A stretch of DNA of 25,000 bases from Prorocentrum cordatum. Its lineage: Eukaryota; Sar; Dinophyceae; Prorocentrales; Prorocentraceae. The DNA lies in contig CAUYUJ010018301.1 in the NCBI GenBank assembly GCA_963575745.1, positions 52,501-77,500 of the forward strand, given 5' to 3'. Positions 1 through 9,363 of this stretch are shown piece by piece (the first letter of the stretch is position 1; the number at the start of each line of letters is the position of its first letter). The notes below the pieces were generated by a model. That model did not search any database. It was not told where the DNA came from and saw only the letters and a list, made by a program, of their open reading frames with translations. Both the position numbers and the translations under genes were made by a program.

Positions 1-34
1 CATTTAAGTTTTCTTAAGCATCGCCTAAGGTGTA

Positions 35-112
35 GGCGTCGGCGTCGGCGTCGGCGTCGCCGTGTTCGTCGCCGTCGCCGTCCGTCGCCGCTGCCACCGC
101 CGCCGTCTGTCG
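35..112. repeat. GGCGTC-type hexanucleotide / GTCGCC repeat
   Basis: Four to five nearly perfect GGCGTC units are followed by degenerate GTCGCC and CGCCGC units. This is a simple-sequence tract near the left edge of the window. No coding role is supported. Confidence 0.8.
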
Positions 113-808
113 AAAAACCAGGACCTGCGTTGTGTCTTCGTGTCGACGGCCCCGGATACTCTTCTCGCGCCCGAGGACTTCCACAACACAAAAGCCGATT
201 CAAAAAAAACACACCTGGGACGGAGTGGAGAGCTCTAGGGCCGACGCCGTGGATGAATTACGACGTCGGAAAGGGACGTCCACATACTCGTTCTAACCCT
301 CGTTCCCCTCGCCCGTGCCCTCGAGGCGGACGATAGGAGGTTTCCGTCGAGATCGACGGCGGCCCCCAGCGGCACCAGACTGTGCTCAGCATCTGCCTTC
401 TATTGGCGTGTCTGGCAGGACAGGGCGAAGCTCCTCCCGCGCGAGCCAGACACAACTTGCACTACATCATTGTTCTCGCCTTCGCGGCCCCGCTGCCGTG
501 TCTGCAGGCGGGGATGAGGACTCGTAGGCAGAAGGGGCCAACGATCAAGGCTTACGAAGACGCAGCAAGCCACCTCCGACACCCTGTCGCAAGGAGAGAC
601 CGCAAGCCCTTCCAGCATCGTGCGCACGACCGCCGGGTCCAGGGCCCTGGCTGGCCCCCCCAATCGAGGAGGCGCCGCGCCGCCAGCTCCCCCCTCGTGG
701 TCAGCGTGGCCTCGCTGCCAGGTCCAGCAGATTGAGCACCCTGCCAACATCCCGGCCGTCAAGCCCCACTGCACTCGCCACTCAGCAAGCTCCCTGTTCT
801 GCATCAGC
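113..808. other. GC-rich stretch without a recognisable gene
   Basis: Overlapping frames are open on both strands, but they encode Arg/Pro/Ala-rich sequence of the sort expected by chance in GC-rich DNA. I see no domain, signal peptide or convincing splice structure. An unrecognised exon cannot be excluded. Confidence 0.4.
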
Positions 809-1006
809 AGGGGACCGAAGAATGGAATAAGCATGCAAACCTCGGAGGTCCGCGCGGATTTGTCGGATCCGCGCTGGATCCCCTGGCGGCGCCTCCGGCA
901 CCGCCCCTGGCGCGCTCCGCGCGCCAGGGAGGGAGGGTCAAGCGCCGATCCGAGAAATCCGCGCGGACCTCCGAATTTTCATGTTGATGTCAGTGTCCGT
1001 GCCCCT
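809..1006. mobile_element. Inverted-repeat (MITE-like) element, family I, copy A
   Basis: The outer ends read AGGGGACCGAAG and, in inverse complement, AGGGGCACGGACAC. Inside them is a strong inverted repeat: a 28-bp arm at 842-869 (begins TCGGAGGTCCGCGCGGATTT) pairs with 947-974 with one mismatch. The core is itself a nested inverted repeat of CCCTGGCG / CGCCAGGG type. A second copy of about the same length lies at 18701-18900, with its core in the opposite orientation. There is no coding capacity. The superfamily is undetermined and no clear target-site duplication is visible at this copy. Confidence 0.75.
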
Positions 1007-1042
1007 AGTCACATGCTGAAGCTCTTTCCTGTCCGCCGTCCC

Positions 1043-1175
1043 GTCGGATGTAGGGCGAAAGATAAGAAATTGTCAACAAATAATCACAGTCAGTCGAACA
1101 ATTTTTCCAAAAATCGTCCCAAGACTATTGTATTACTATATTTGAATGTTCCCCTTGTAGAGCGACATGCCCGAC
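1043..1175. mobile_element. Degenerate inverted-repeat element, family II, copy A
   Basis: The right part (about 1112-1175, containing AATCGTCCCAAGAC and ending GACATGCCCGAC) aligns over about 65 bp with the right part of the element at 17489-17618, at roughly three-quarters identity by eye. The left arm (GTCGGATGTAGGG) is a decayed inverse of the right end. The length (133 bp) matches the other copy (130 bp). The middle is AT-richer than its surroundings. Confidence 0.55.
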
Positions 1176-1510
1176 TTAACGCCAGCATCACGAGGCGGGC
1201 AGTTCGCTTCACCCAGAGCCTGGGGAATCCATCTTCAGGGATCCTGGCAGGCGGCGGACATGGATAGTTACCCGGGCCGTGGGGATGCATGCACCCCCGC
1301 CTCGCAACTCTTCTTGGCCTTTCGGAGGAAGAAGAACGCAGCTCTCGCTCGTCGTCGTTTCTGCCTTCTACTCCTCACTCAGCGCCAGATCCCCGGAGGC
1401 TTGCTGCGGCCAGCTGGGCTGTCCGCTCCAGGAACTCCACTGACGCTGCGACCCCACCCCGGGACCTGGCCTTCCGCCCGCGGCCATCCGCCGAAGATAC
1501 TGCGCGCGCG
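1176..1510. other. No recognisable feature
   Basis: GC-rich sequence with chance open frames. I see no repeat, RNA gene or domain signature. Confidence 0.4.
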
Positions 1511-1532
1511 CAAGCAAGCAAGCAAGCAAGCA
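1511..1532 (+). repeat. (CAAG)n microsatellite
   Basis: Five perfect CAAG units followed by CA, directly after an alternating GC tract (1502-1510). Confidence 0.9.
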
Positions 1533-1626
1533 AACAACCGCTCTGGGGCCGCGAGGGGCGGGGCGAGACCGGGAACTTCTCCAGGCGCGACTCCATGTCA
1601 TCGCGGAAATCCTCCGGCCGTCAACA

Positions 1627-1710
1627 CGGGGGGAAGAGGGGGAGGGGGGGAGCGCGACGAAACGGGGAAGCGGACAGGGGGGGGTCAAGGATCGGGGGTG
1701 GATTGCGCCT
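1627..1710 (+). repeat. G-rich purine tract
   Basis: Several runs of four to eight G separated by short A/C interruptions, which could form G-quadruplexes on the plus strand. It has no coding signature. Confidence 0.6.
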
Positions 1711-1897
1711 CTTGTCCCCGAAGCCCCTCGAGACCTCCAGAGACATCCTCGGAGCTCCGATGGAGGGAAGGGGATGAGAGGAGCTGCTGCGGCCTCGGCC
1801 TCCCGGGGGGGGGCCCGTCGCCAGGCCCCAGGGACTGGCGGGAGCGCAGCCGGGGCGGAGCGCTCCCCACTGGTCGGTCGATCGGCGTCGAGCGAGG

Positions 1898-1952
1898 GGG
1901 GGAGGAGGAGGAGGAGGAGGAGGAGGAGGAGGAGGAGGAGGAGGAGGAGGGG
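1898..1952 (+). repeat. (GGA)n microsatellite
   Basis: About 16 consecutive AGG/GGA units. In the different frames they read as poly-Glu, poly-Arg or, on the minus strand, poly-Leu/Ser/Pro, which explains the long open frames crossing this point. Confidence 0.95.
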
Positions 1953-2160
1953 ACTGGGAGCAAAAGGAAGGAGCGAAAGAGGAAGAGGAGATCCAATGCT
2001 GATGTTGACACCCTCCGGCGGCAGAGTGCAGACCCGTGGCGGCACCCTCCGGGGGGGAGAACGATCCAAGCCCCAGGGCTAGCCCACATGGCCTGCTGAC
2101 GCCAACCTGGACTGCGTCTGGGCGGAGCACAAGCCTTGCCAGAGTGACTCCAAGTGCGTT

Positions 2161-2192
2161 CCTCCTCCTCCACCGAATCCTGCTCCTCCTCC

Positions 2193-2246
<54 letters not shown>

Positions 2247-2247
2247 A

Positions 2248-2314
<67 letters not shown>

Positions 2315-4274
2315 GTCATCATCATCGTCATCAGCAGCAGCATCATTAGCATCGTCATCATCAGCAGCATCATCATCAGCAGCAGCAGCAGCATCAGCAT
2401 CATCATCATCATCATCATCACCATCACCATCACCATCAGCAGCAGCATCAGCATCATCATCATCACCATCACCATCACCACCACCACCACCACCATCGTC
2501 ATCATCATCACTATCATCAGCATCATCCATACCGTCATCATCGTCATGATCATCATCATCAGCATCATCATCATAATCCTCATCATCATCAGCAGCAGTA
2601 TCAGCATCAATAGCATCATCAGCAACAACGTCATCAATGCTCCTCCTCCGTCTCCGTCTCCTGCTATTCCCTCTCCGCGATACCCGTCTTCCTCCTCTTC
2701 CTCCACCTGCTTCCCCTCCTCCTCCTCCTCTCCTCCTCATCCTCATCCCTCATCATCCTCATCGTCTGCATCATCATCATCATCACCACCATCATCATCA
2801 ACATCATCATCAACATCAGCATCATGATAACTTCCATCAACAACATCAACATCAACAACATCATCTGCAACAACAGCAGCATCGTCTGAAGCAATTTCAT
2901 CGTGATCGTCCCCAGCAGCATCATCACCAACCGCAACATCATCATCATCATAATCGTCTGTCTTGATCCTCCTCCGCCTCGTGATCCTCCCCTTTACCCT
3001 CCTCCTCCTCCTCATCCTCCTCATCCTCAGTGTCTTTGTCCTTGTCATAATCACCGTCAGTATCATCAGCATCGTCATCGTCATCGGTTGCATCATCAGC
3101 AATATCAGCATCACCATCAGCAGCAGCATCATCAGCATCATCGGTATCAGCAGCAACATCTCCATCACCAGCATCATCATCACCAGCAGCATCGTCATCA
3201 CCACCACCATGACCATCATCGTCACCATCATCATCACTACCTTATCAATCATCAACATCATCAACATCATCACCACCAACTGTCTCGTCATCGCCAGCGT
3301 CGGCGTCGTCGCCGTCGCATTCATATTCATCACCAGTATCAGCATGAGCATCAGTATCATCATCCTCAGCAGCAGAACCATCAACATCAACGTCATCATC
3401 ACCGTCACCATCATCCGTAGCATCATCAACAGCATCCTCACCCCCATCACCATCAGCACCACCATCAGATTGATCATAATTGTCACCATCAGCCACCTGA
3501 ACATCCGCATCATCAACAATATCATGAACACCCTCAACATCATCACTAGCATCCCAATCGCATCACCATCTGAAGCATCGCCATCGAAGCTCATTATGAT
3601 CGCAATACTCGTCAACACCATCACAACCACCACCATCACCAGCATCGCCATCATCAGCATCGTCGGCATCATTAGTCTCAACATCAACGAAAGCATCAGC
3701 ATCTTCGTCAGCAGCATCAGCAACCCCCTTTCTCCTCCTCATCCTCCTCATGATCATCAGGAGCATCATCGGCAGCATCATCAACATCATCATCATCATC
3801 ATCATCAGCATCATCATCATCAGCATCAGCAACATCATAAGCATCATCATCACCTGCATCACCACCACAACCACCACAATCATCGCCACCACTGTCATCA
3901 GCATCATCAGTATAGTCGTCATCATGGGCATCATCATCGTCATCATCAGCATCATCAGCGGCATCAGCATCACCATCATCATCATTGTCGTCGGAATCAA
4001 AATCGGCACCATCATCGGCATCATCATCGTCATCGTTATCATCAACATCATCAACATCATCAAAATCATCCGCATCATCATCATCATCAGCATGACCATC
4101 ATCATAATCCCATCATCAGTCTCATCATCATCATGATCATCACATCATCGCCATCACCACTATCATCACCATCAACACCACCATCATCATCATCATCATC
4201 AGCATCATCATCATCCTCATCCTCATCCTCATCCTCATCCTCATCATCATCCTCATCCTCATCATCAGCATCAG

Positions 4275-4337
<63 letters not shown>

Positions 4338-4440
4338 GATCCTGATCCTTACCCTCATCCCCATCCTCATCCTCACCCCCACCATCCTCATCATCCTCGG
4401 CATCCTCATCATCTCATCCTCATCGTCCGAATCAATCGCA
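2161..4440 (+). repeat. Long (ATC)n-type satellite block
   Basis: About 2.3 kb built almost entirely of CAT/ATC triplets. Near-pure runs (for example about 2194-2313 and 4274-4335) alternate with interrupted segments carrying CAGCAT, CACCAT, CGTCAT, CTCATC and CAACAT variants. CTCCTC runs occur near 2638-2750 and 2970-3025. All frames stay open and read as poly-Ile, Ser, His, Met, Asp or Met/Leu. This fits mutation of one expanded trinucleotide array rather than a protein gene. Any exon hidden inside would not be visible by eye. Confidence 0.95.
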
Positions 4441-4457
4441 GCATCCCCATCCTCGGT

Positions 4458-4510
4458 ATCAAGCCTCCTCCTTCTCCTCCTCCTCCTCCTCCTCCTCCTC
4501 CTCCTCCTCG
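4458..4510 (+). repeat. (CTC)n microsatellite
   Basis: About 15 CCT/CTC units with one interruption. It ends the pyrimidine-rich side of the ATC block and is followed at once by G-rich DNA. Confidence 0.95.
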
Positions 4511-4549
4511 TGGGTCCCCCTCCTTGGGCACTGGCGAGTGGGCACGCAG

Positions 4550-4884
4550 ACCGGCTGCGGGCGGAGAGGCGTCGACGGCGCGTGGGGGGGGGGGCAGCAC
4601 GCTCGCGCGCGCGGCGCGCGGGGGGGCCTTTAGCCAGCACGAGACCTCCTGGATGTTGAGCTCCTCGAGGCAGGAAGGGGGGGGGGGGGGGGGGCGGACC
4701 CCGCAGGGAGGGGGGGAGGGAGGGCGCGCCATGGCGGCGTGGGGCGGGAGGTGGGAGGAGGGGGCAGGGGACGGGGGGGAGGGGTCGGACGGGGGGAGGA
4801 GGAGGGAGGCAGGACGAGGAGGGGAGAGGGAGGGGAGGAGGGGAAGGGAGGGGGGGAGGATAGGGGGGACTTAGAGGGGGGGGG
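4550..4884 (+). repeat. G-rich polypurine region with an 18-base G run
   Basis: Plus-strand G tracts are dense, including an uninterrupted run of 18 G at 4677-4694 and many GGGGGG blocks separated by GA or GGA. Such DNA can form G-quadruplex or triplex structures. Poly-G length may also be an assembly artefact. There is no coding signature. Confidence 0.85.
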
Positions 4885-5060
4885 GACAAGCTAGGTGCGC
4901 TCGCGTCATATCTGACGTCCTACCCCTCCCTCCTATCCTTTACCATGGCAGGACGAAGTGGTGGAGGAGGAGGCCATGAAGGGAAGAGGAGGAGGGAATG
5001 GAGGGTGACGACAAGCTAGGTGCGCTCGCGCCATGCCTGGCATCCTATCCCTCCCTCACA
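4885..5060. repeat. Pair of about 50-bp direct repeats
   Basis: The segment beginning GACAAGCTAGGTGCGCTCGCG at 4885 recurs at 5010 (125 bp apart). Each copy continues through a similar TCCTA(C/T)CCCTCCCTC stretch to about 4935 and 5060. Degenerate CATCCCTC motifs follow to about 5165. Function unknown. Confidence 0.75.
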
Positions 5061-5369
5061 TCCCTTCCCAACGCGCTGATTATCATCCCTCCCATGCATC
5101 CCGTCCATCCCTCACATCCGTCCTTTACATTCCATCTCTTTCCATCTGGCATCCCTCCCTTCCCTGTCCTTTCTCTTTGTGTACCTACGGATGCGAGTCG
5201 TAGCCCACCTGGAACCCAAACCAATGAACAAAAACCCATCATGCTATGCGACATCGTAACAGGGGAGCTGCGCACATAGGAGGAGGAAGAGAAGGAGGTG
5301 GCGGATGAGCGGGAGGATGAGCTGGGGGGGGGCTCTGCTTGACCACCCATCCCTTCTTTGATCGATCCC
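5061..5369. other. No recognisable feature
   Basis: Pyrimidine-rich sequence with scattered CATCCCTC motifs at its left end. I see no gene. Confidence 0.4.
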
Positions 5370-5655
5370 CTCCAAGATGGCCCCAATATGGCCTTGGAGG
5401 CTTCCAAGAGTGCCCCAAGAAGGTCCCAAGAGGCGACCAGGAGACCCCGAGGGCCCCCCAAGATGCCTCCAAGATGTCCCCAAGAGGCTCCCACGAGACC
5501 CCAAAGCTGCTTCTTGAGGCCCCCCCCGAAGCACCCAAAACGCTTAAAGGGGCCCCAAGGACCACCGCGAGGCCCCCAAGACGCCCTCACAAGCCTACAA
5601 GAAGCTCTCGAGAGACATCCGAGCAGACTCCGAGAAGCATCCAAGAGGTCCCTGG
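5370..5655. repeat. CCAAGAGGCC-type degenerate repeat tract (orphan)
   Basis: Irregular repetition of CCAAGATG, CCAAGAGGC and CCAAGACGCC words at intervals of about 10-20 bases. The same words make up the tracts upstream of each gene copy (13855-14345, 19275-20540, 22490-22975, 24605-24980). No copy of the cysteine-rich gene lies next to this tract. Translated on the minus strand it reads as Gly/Leu/Trp/Ser-rich low-complexity sequence, which I do not call a protein. Confidence 0.75.
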
Positions 5656-5717
5656 CTTTCCTATTCGCACCTCCCCTCTTCCTCATCAGCCTAATCCTTC
5701 TCCTACCTCCTCCCCCG

Positions 5718-5718
<1 letters not shown>

Positions 5719-5749
<31 letters not shown>

Positions 5750-5750
5750 C
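5719..5750 (+). repeat. (CT)n microsatellite
   Basis: About 14 CT units. Confidence 0.95.
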
Positions 5751-5785
5751 TCTTGCCCCCCCCCCACTCCTTCTCCTCCTCCTCC

Positions 5786-5786
5786 A

Positions 5787-5838
<52 letters not shown>

Positions 5839-5872
5839 TGGTTCCTCCTCCTCCTCCTCCTCCTCCTCCTCC

Positions 5873-5935
<63 letters not shown>

Positions 5936-6055
5936 GCATCATCATCATCATCACATTATCATCATCATCATCATCCTCATCCTCATCATCATCATCATCA
6001 TCATCAGCAGCATCATCAGCATCATCATCATCATCAGCATCAGCATCAGCATCAG

Positions 6056-6108
<53 letters not shown>

Positions 6109-6133
6109 CCATCACCATCACCATCACCATCAC

Positions 6134-6194
<61 letters not shown>

Positions 6195-6198
6195 TGGT
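5786..6198 (+). repeat. Second (ATC)n satellite block
   Basis: ATC/CAT runs with an internal (CCT)n segment (5841-5873), a CAGCAT segment (about 6036-6060) and a CACCAT segment (about 6108-6136). Both ATC arrays inside the block stop at the same junction, ATCATCTGGTTCCTCCTC, at about 5832-5849 and 6190-6207, so the block appears to contain a partial tandem duplication. Confidence 0.95.
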
Positions 6199-6242
6199 TC
6201 CTCCTCTATCCTCTCCCTCTTGGGGGTACGACGGCTTCCCAC

Positions 6243-6300
6243 ATGCAGGAGCAGGGCAGCACCCCTGGACAATGCAGGAGCAGGGCAGCACCCCTGGACA
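6243..6300 (+). repeat. Perfect 29-bp tandem duplication
   Basis: Two identical 29-bp units, each starting ATGCAGGAGCAGGGCAG, abut at 6271/6272. The 14-mer CAGGAGCAGGGCAG inside each unit has an exact inverse complement at 6361-6374, so a stem-loop spanning about 70-110 bases is possible. Confidence 0.9.
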
Positions 6301-6537
6301 ATGTTTCTGGATGGGCTGGCGGGGCTATACATGCGAAGCGTCTGGCATAAAATTGTCATCCTGCCCTGCTCCTGGCCAAGCAAGCAGGGCCGGGCTTCAC
6401 GGACTCATCCACCTCGCGTTTGATGAGTGCACCTGCCGTCGGCCGATTGATGTGTTCAGTCCGCCGACCCCTTCCCGGAGGCTTGCTCGTTGCCTCGTAT
6501 GGTCGGAGATCTTGGAATGGTGAGGACTGGGAGTAGG

Positions 6538-6625
6538 GCGACGACGACAGCGTCGACGACCACGATGATCACGACAACAACGACGACGACGACGACGCCG
6601 CCGACGACGAAGACGACGAGGCCAG
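6538..6625 (+). repeat. GAC/ACG trinucleotide tract
   Basis: Degenerate GACGAC/ACGACG repetition. It reads as poly-Thr, Asp or Val depending on frame and has no supported coding role. Confidence 0.85.
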
Positions 6626-6810
6626 CAAGATCCTGCTTCGTGGCATCGTCCATCTCGCACATGCGCAGCATGGCGCGCTGCGCCGCGGGAGACGCGGCGT
6701 CGAAGGTGCCGTCGAAGGACCACTGGGGCGCCGTGTCCTGGAGGCGTGGGGAGCCGGGGGAGGGCGAGGGGGAGAGGGAGGACAGATAGGAGGGGGAGAG
6801 GGGGGGGGAG

Positions 6811-6920
6811 GGTTAGGAGGCAACTCCTGGGAGGTCTTCGTGGGAACGATCATGGGCTAGTAAGCCGCCCGATTGCGGTGCAACCGAGGCGGATTGCGCC
6901 AGAGTGAGCCCAGGACCAAG
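6811..6920 (+). repeat. Dispersed repeat 'GAGGCAAC', copy A (partial)
   Basis: Starts GGAGGCAACTCCTGGGAGGT and continues CTTCGTGGGAACGA. The same opening recurs at about 10998 and 23459, followed in all three places by GGATT/AGATT and AGCC words. Only the first part is convincingly shared here. Function and class unknown. Confidence 0.6.
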
Positions 6921-7792
6921 CCGACGATTTAGCCAGATGGGGCATAATAAAACAGTAATATGCCGTATCAGGTCGGGTCTCGACCACGGATATAACAGAT
7001 CTCGACCCTCCAGGACTTCTATACATTCCGAAAGGACGGGTGCAAGGGAGGAGAGAGCGCTCGGGGGCTCAAGGGAACAGGGCGGAGAGCTTGGGGTGGA
7101 ACACCAGACAGCAGAAATCAGCGCAATTGGCATAAAATCGCAGACGACCGCGAACACGTTCTCTCTGCTGGCGCCAAACCCCCAACGAAGCCACAGCCCC
7201 TGAGCGGCGCCGCCGGCGCCGCATGCCGAGAGGGTTCCGGCGCCAGCGAAGAGACTGTGCGCGGGCCTCCGAAAATCTCTATGGCCTATGCGGTGTTCTG
7301 GCTCTCCCTGGGGGAAGACTCCGAGGGAACGGGCGGGAGGCACCCCGACTCACAACGCCGCGACACGGCGGGTCCTAGAACGGGCAGGACGGGGTCCGAA
7401 CCTCTGCTGTCTGATCTCTCGAGCCGCATCGAAGTTTTGAGGGCCTGTTGGACAGGAACTGGGCAACTGTGGTCGTGGCCGATTTCTCACGTGACGGAGG
7501 GAGTGAGAGGAACAGGCCTTCTCAGAGCCGGGAAGACACCAGACTCGGGTACGGGGGACTCGGGTTGGCCTCACGGGGATATCATGAAAATGACGAAACC
7601 CGATCTGAAATTTGACGCGAGGTCCCGCTGCAAACATCGCACGAAAAATGAACCGTCAAATTCCAGGACGGGCTCGTCAAACAACAACGACGGCAAACCC
7701 GAGTTCTGGCTTACTCGAGTCTTACCTTCCCCCGACAGAAGCCCTCGGGCGTTCTGAGAAGCCCTCTGTGTCTCGGGAAAGGCTTGGAAAGC
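6921..7792. other. No recognisable gene
   Basis: Less repetitive sequence with open frames of up to about 175 codons on the minus strand (6813-7343) and 166 codons on the plus strand (7257-7757). Neither shows a domain, signal peptide or compositional support that I can recognise. A short hairpin of GGCGCCGCCGGCGCC type is at about 7206-7220. Confidence 0.4.
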
Positions 7793-7821
7793 TTCTCAGA
7801 AGGCTGGCAGCCTTCTGAGAA
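7793..7821. repeat. Perfect 14-bp palindrome with a 1-nt centre
   Basis: TTCTCAGAAGGCTG at 7793-7806 pairs exactly with CAGCCTTCTGAGAA at 7808-7821. The half-site TTCTGAGAAG also occurs at 7752-7761. It could form a hairpin or cruciform, or be a decayed small inverted-repeat element. Confidence 0.85.
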
Positions 7822-8139
7822 AGGCGCGTTCGCAAAGTTTCAGGCCCCCAGGACCCTCACAGATCGATCTGGCTCCCAACATTGGGCGGAAACATTGGCT
7901 CTGGTCGTGTTCTTTTTTTTTGCGAGGGCGCAATATTGCTCCCTGCGTCGGAAACTTAGGGGAGGGCGCCTGCACACCACCACCACGGCGCCTGGCCAGG
8001 GCCATCCTGGGCTTTGCGATGCCGAACGGCAGGTCCGTGCAATTATGACCCCATCGTTGCTCTCTGATACCGCGTGGATCGTTCAATTGAGGGACAACGA
8101 TAGACGGGGACTGGCAGAAGGGGGGGAAACAACGGCCTG

Positions 8140-8245
8140 GAATCGGCGACACGTCGCCGATAGATCGGCGATCGGTCTCCGATCGTGAATCCGCACATTC
8201 CTGGGCAGGTTGGTGCTATCGGGTCCCTATCGGCGATCAGTGGGC
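8140..8245. repeat. ATCGGCGA-rich hairpin cluster
   Basis: Repeated ATCGGCGA/TCGCCGAT words. These include a stem TCGGCGAC-AC-GTCGCCGA near 8144-8161 and ATCGGCGATC motifs at about 8165 and 8229. No function is assignable. Confidence 0.55.
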
Positions 8246-8541
8246 GATTGGGGGTCGATGCACCCTCCCCTATGCATATCCCCCCGTACCTTTTTCCCTC
8301 ATCAACCTTGAATAATCGACATTCTACCGCCAGATCGTTTCATTCGCCTGCCAATGGGGTCAGACTTCTGGGGGTCTGAATCAGTCACAGGCGAACTCAA
8401 GAATATCGCTGGTCCAGGCGAAGATAGTCGAGAGCCATTCCAAAGGAAGCGCCAAGGAATGGAAACACTGTTGAGGCGAATACGGCCCAGGACAAGGACC
8501 CTCCGGGGACATGACCTTACCTGTCCCTGCTCCCCAGGAGG

Positions 8542-8728
8542 CTCGACTACACGCAAGAGTGACCCTGGGTAAGAGTGACCTTTGGTGCGCGGCCTTTGGG
8601 GGGCCGCGGGGGAATCAAGCACAAGCGCGCAGGACGCCACTGCCGCCTCGCGTTCGGCGATCGGGGGACCCCATTGGGCCCGCACCAGAGGTCACTCCGG
8701 CGAAAGTTCACTCTTACGTCTAGTCGAG
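8542..8728. mobile_element. Inverted-repeat (MITE-like) element, family III
   Basis: The left arm begins CTCGACTACACGCAAGAGTG and runs to about 8598. It pairs with a right arm ending TAGTCGAG at 8728. About 50 bp per arm can be matched with small gaps. The trinucleotide AGG lies just outside both ends and may be a target-site duplication. There is no coding capacity. Confidence 0.75.
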
Positions 8729-8931
8729 AGGCTGACCTCACTGGCAGACGAGAGTCGCTCCACACTGGCCGACTCCGAAGCACTGGCGGCGTTCCACCTC
8801 CGGCGCCCGCGGCGGAGCCGATATGCCGAGCATCGACGCGGCCGCCCGACGGGGCGCCCGCGGCCTCCCGGGGGGGCGCCCCCCATAGGACAGCCCGTGG
8901 CGGAGACCGTCCCGGCCCAGCCATGCTCGTA

Positions 8932-9048
8932 GGGGGCCAGATGCGAACCCTACCCCGACGACGCCCGAGCTAACCCGAGCGAAGGGAGCCCCACCCTCCC
9001 CCTCAGCAATCGTAGGGGGGGCAGGGGCAGGGTTCGCATCTGGCCCCC
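8932..9048. mobile_element. Short inverted-repeat element, family IV
   Basis: A 25-bp terminal inverted repeat with one mismatch: 8932-8956 (begins GGGGGCCAGATGCGAACCCT) against 9024-9048. Total length is 117 bp. The (CA)n array starts about 70 bp to the right. It could be a MITE or a simple fold-back sequence. Confidence 0.7.
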
Positions 9049-9115
9049 CAGCCTGGGCGTCGGCGGGACCGGGTGTGGTGGGGCCTGGTGCGGTGGTGAT
9101 GCGCACCGGGGGACG

Positions 9116-9222
9116 CACGCACACAGACACACACACACACACACACACACATACACACAAAGACACAAACACACACACACACACACACACACACCAGACA
9201 CACACACACACACACACACTTC
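9116..9222 (+). repeat. (CA)n microsatellite, first block
   Basis: ACACAC repeats with isolated T, G and AGA interruptions. Confidence 0.95.
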
Positions 9223-9300
9223 TTGATCTGCGGGGCAAGAGCGAACCTCTTCCGCTGAAAGCTGAGCGGGACGCGCACAGCTTTAATTAGCAGAGAAAGG

Positions 9301-9326
9301 CTCACACACATACACACATACACACA

Positions 9327-9361
<35 letters not shown>
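9301..9361 (+). repeat. (CA)n microsatellite, second block
   Basis: Resumes after a 78-bp unique spacer that contains a small AAAGCTG/CAGCTTT hairpin (about 9258-9284). Confidence 0.95.

Positions 9362-9363
<2 letters not shown>

Noticed and set aside
1685-4339. Long open frames of poly-Asp, poly-Met/Leu, poly-Ile, poly-Ser and poly-His (up to about 458 codons)
   Set aside because: They exist because ATC/GAT and GGA triplets contain no stop in any frame. Several frames on both strands are open at once over the same DNA, and no non-repeat domain adjoins them.
5339-6523. 394- and 330-codon plus-strand frames
   Set aside because: Composed of the CCAAGAGG tract and a trinucleotide array. There is no domain, and alternative frames are equally open.
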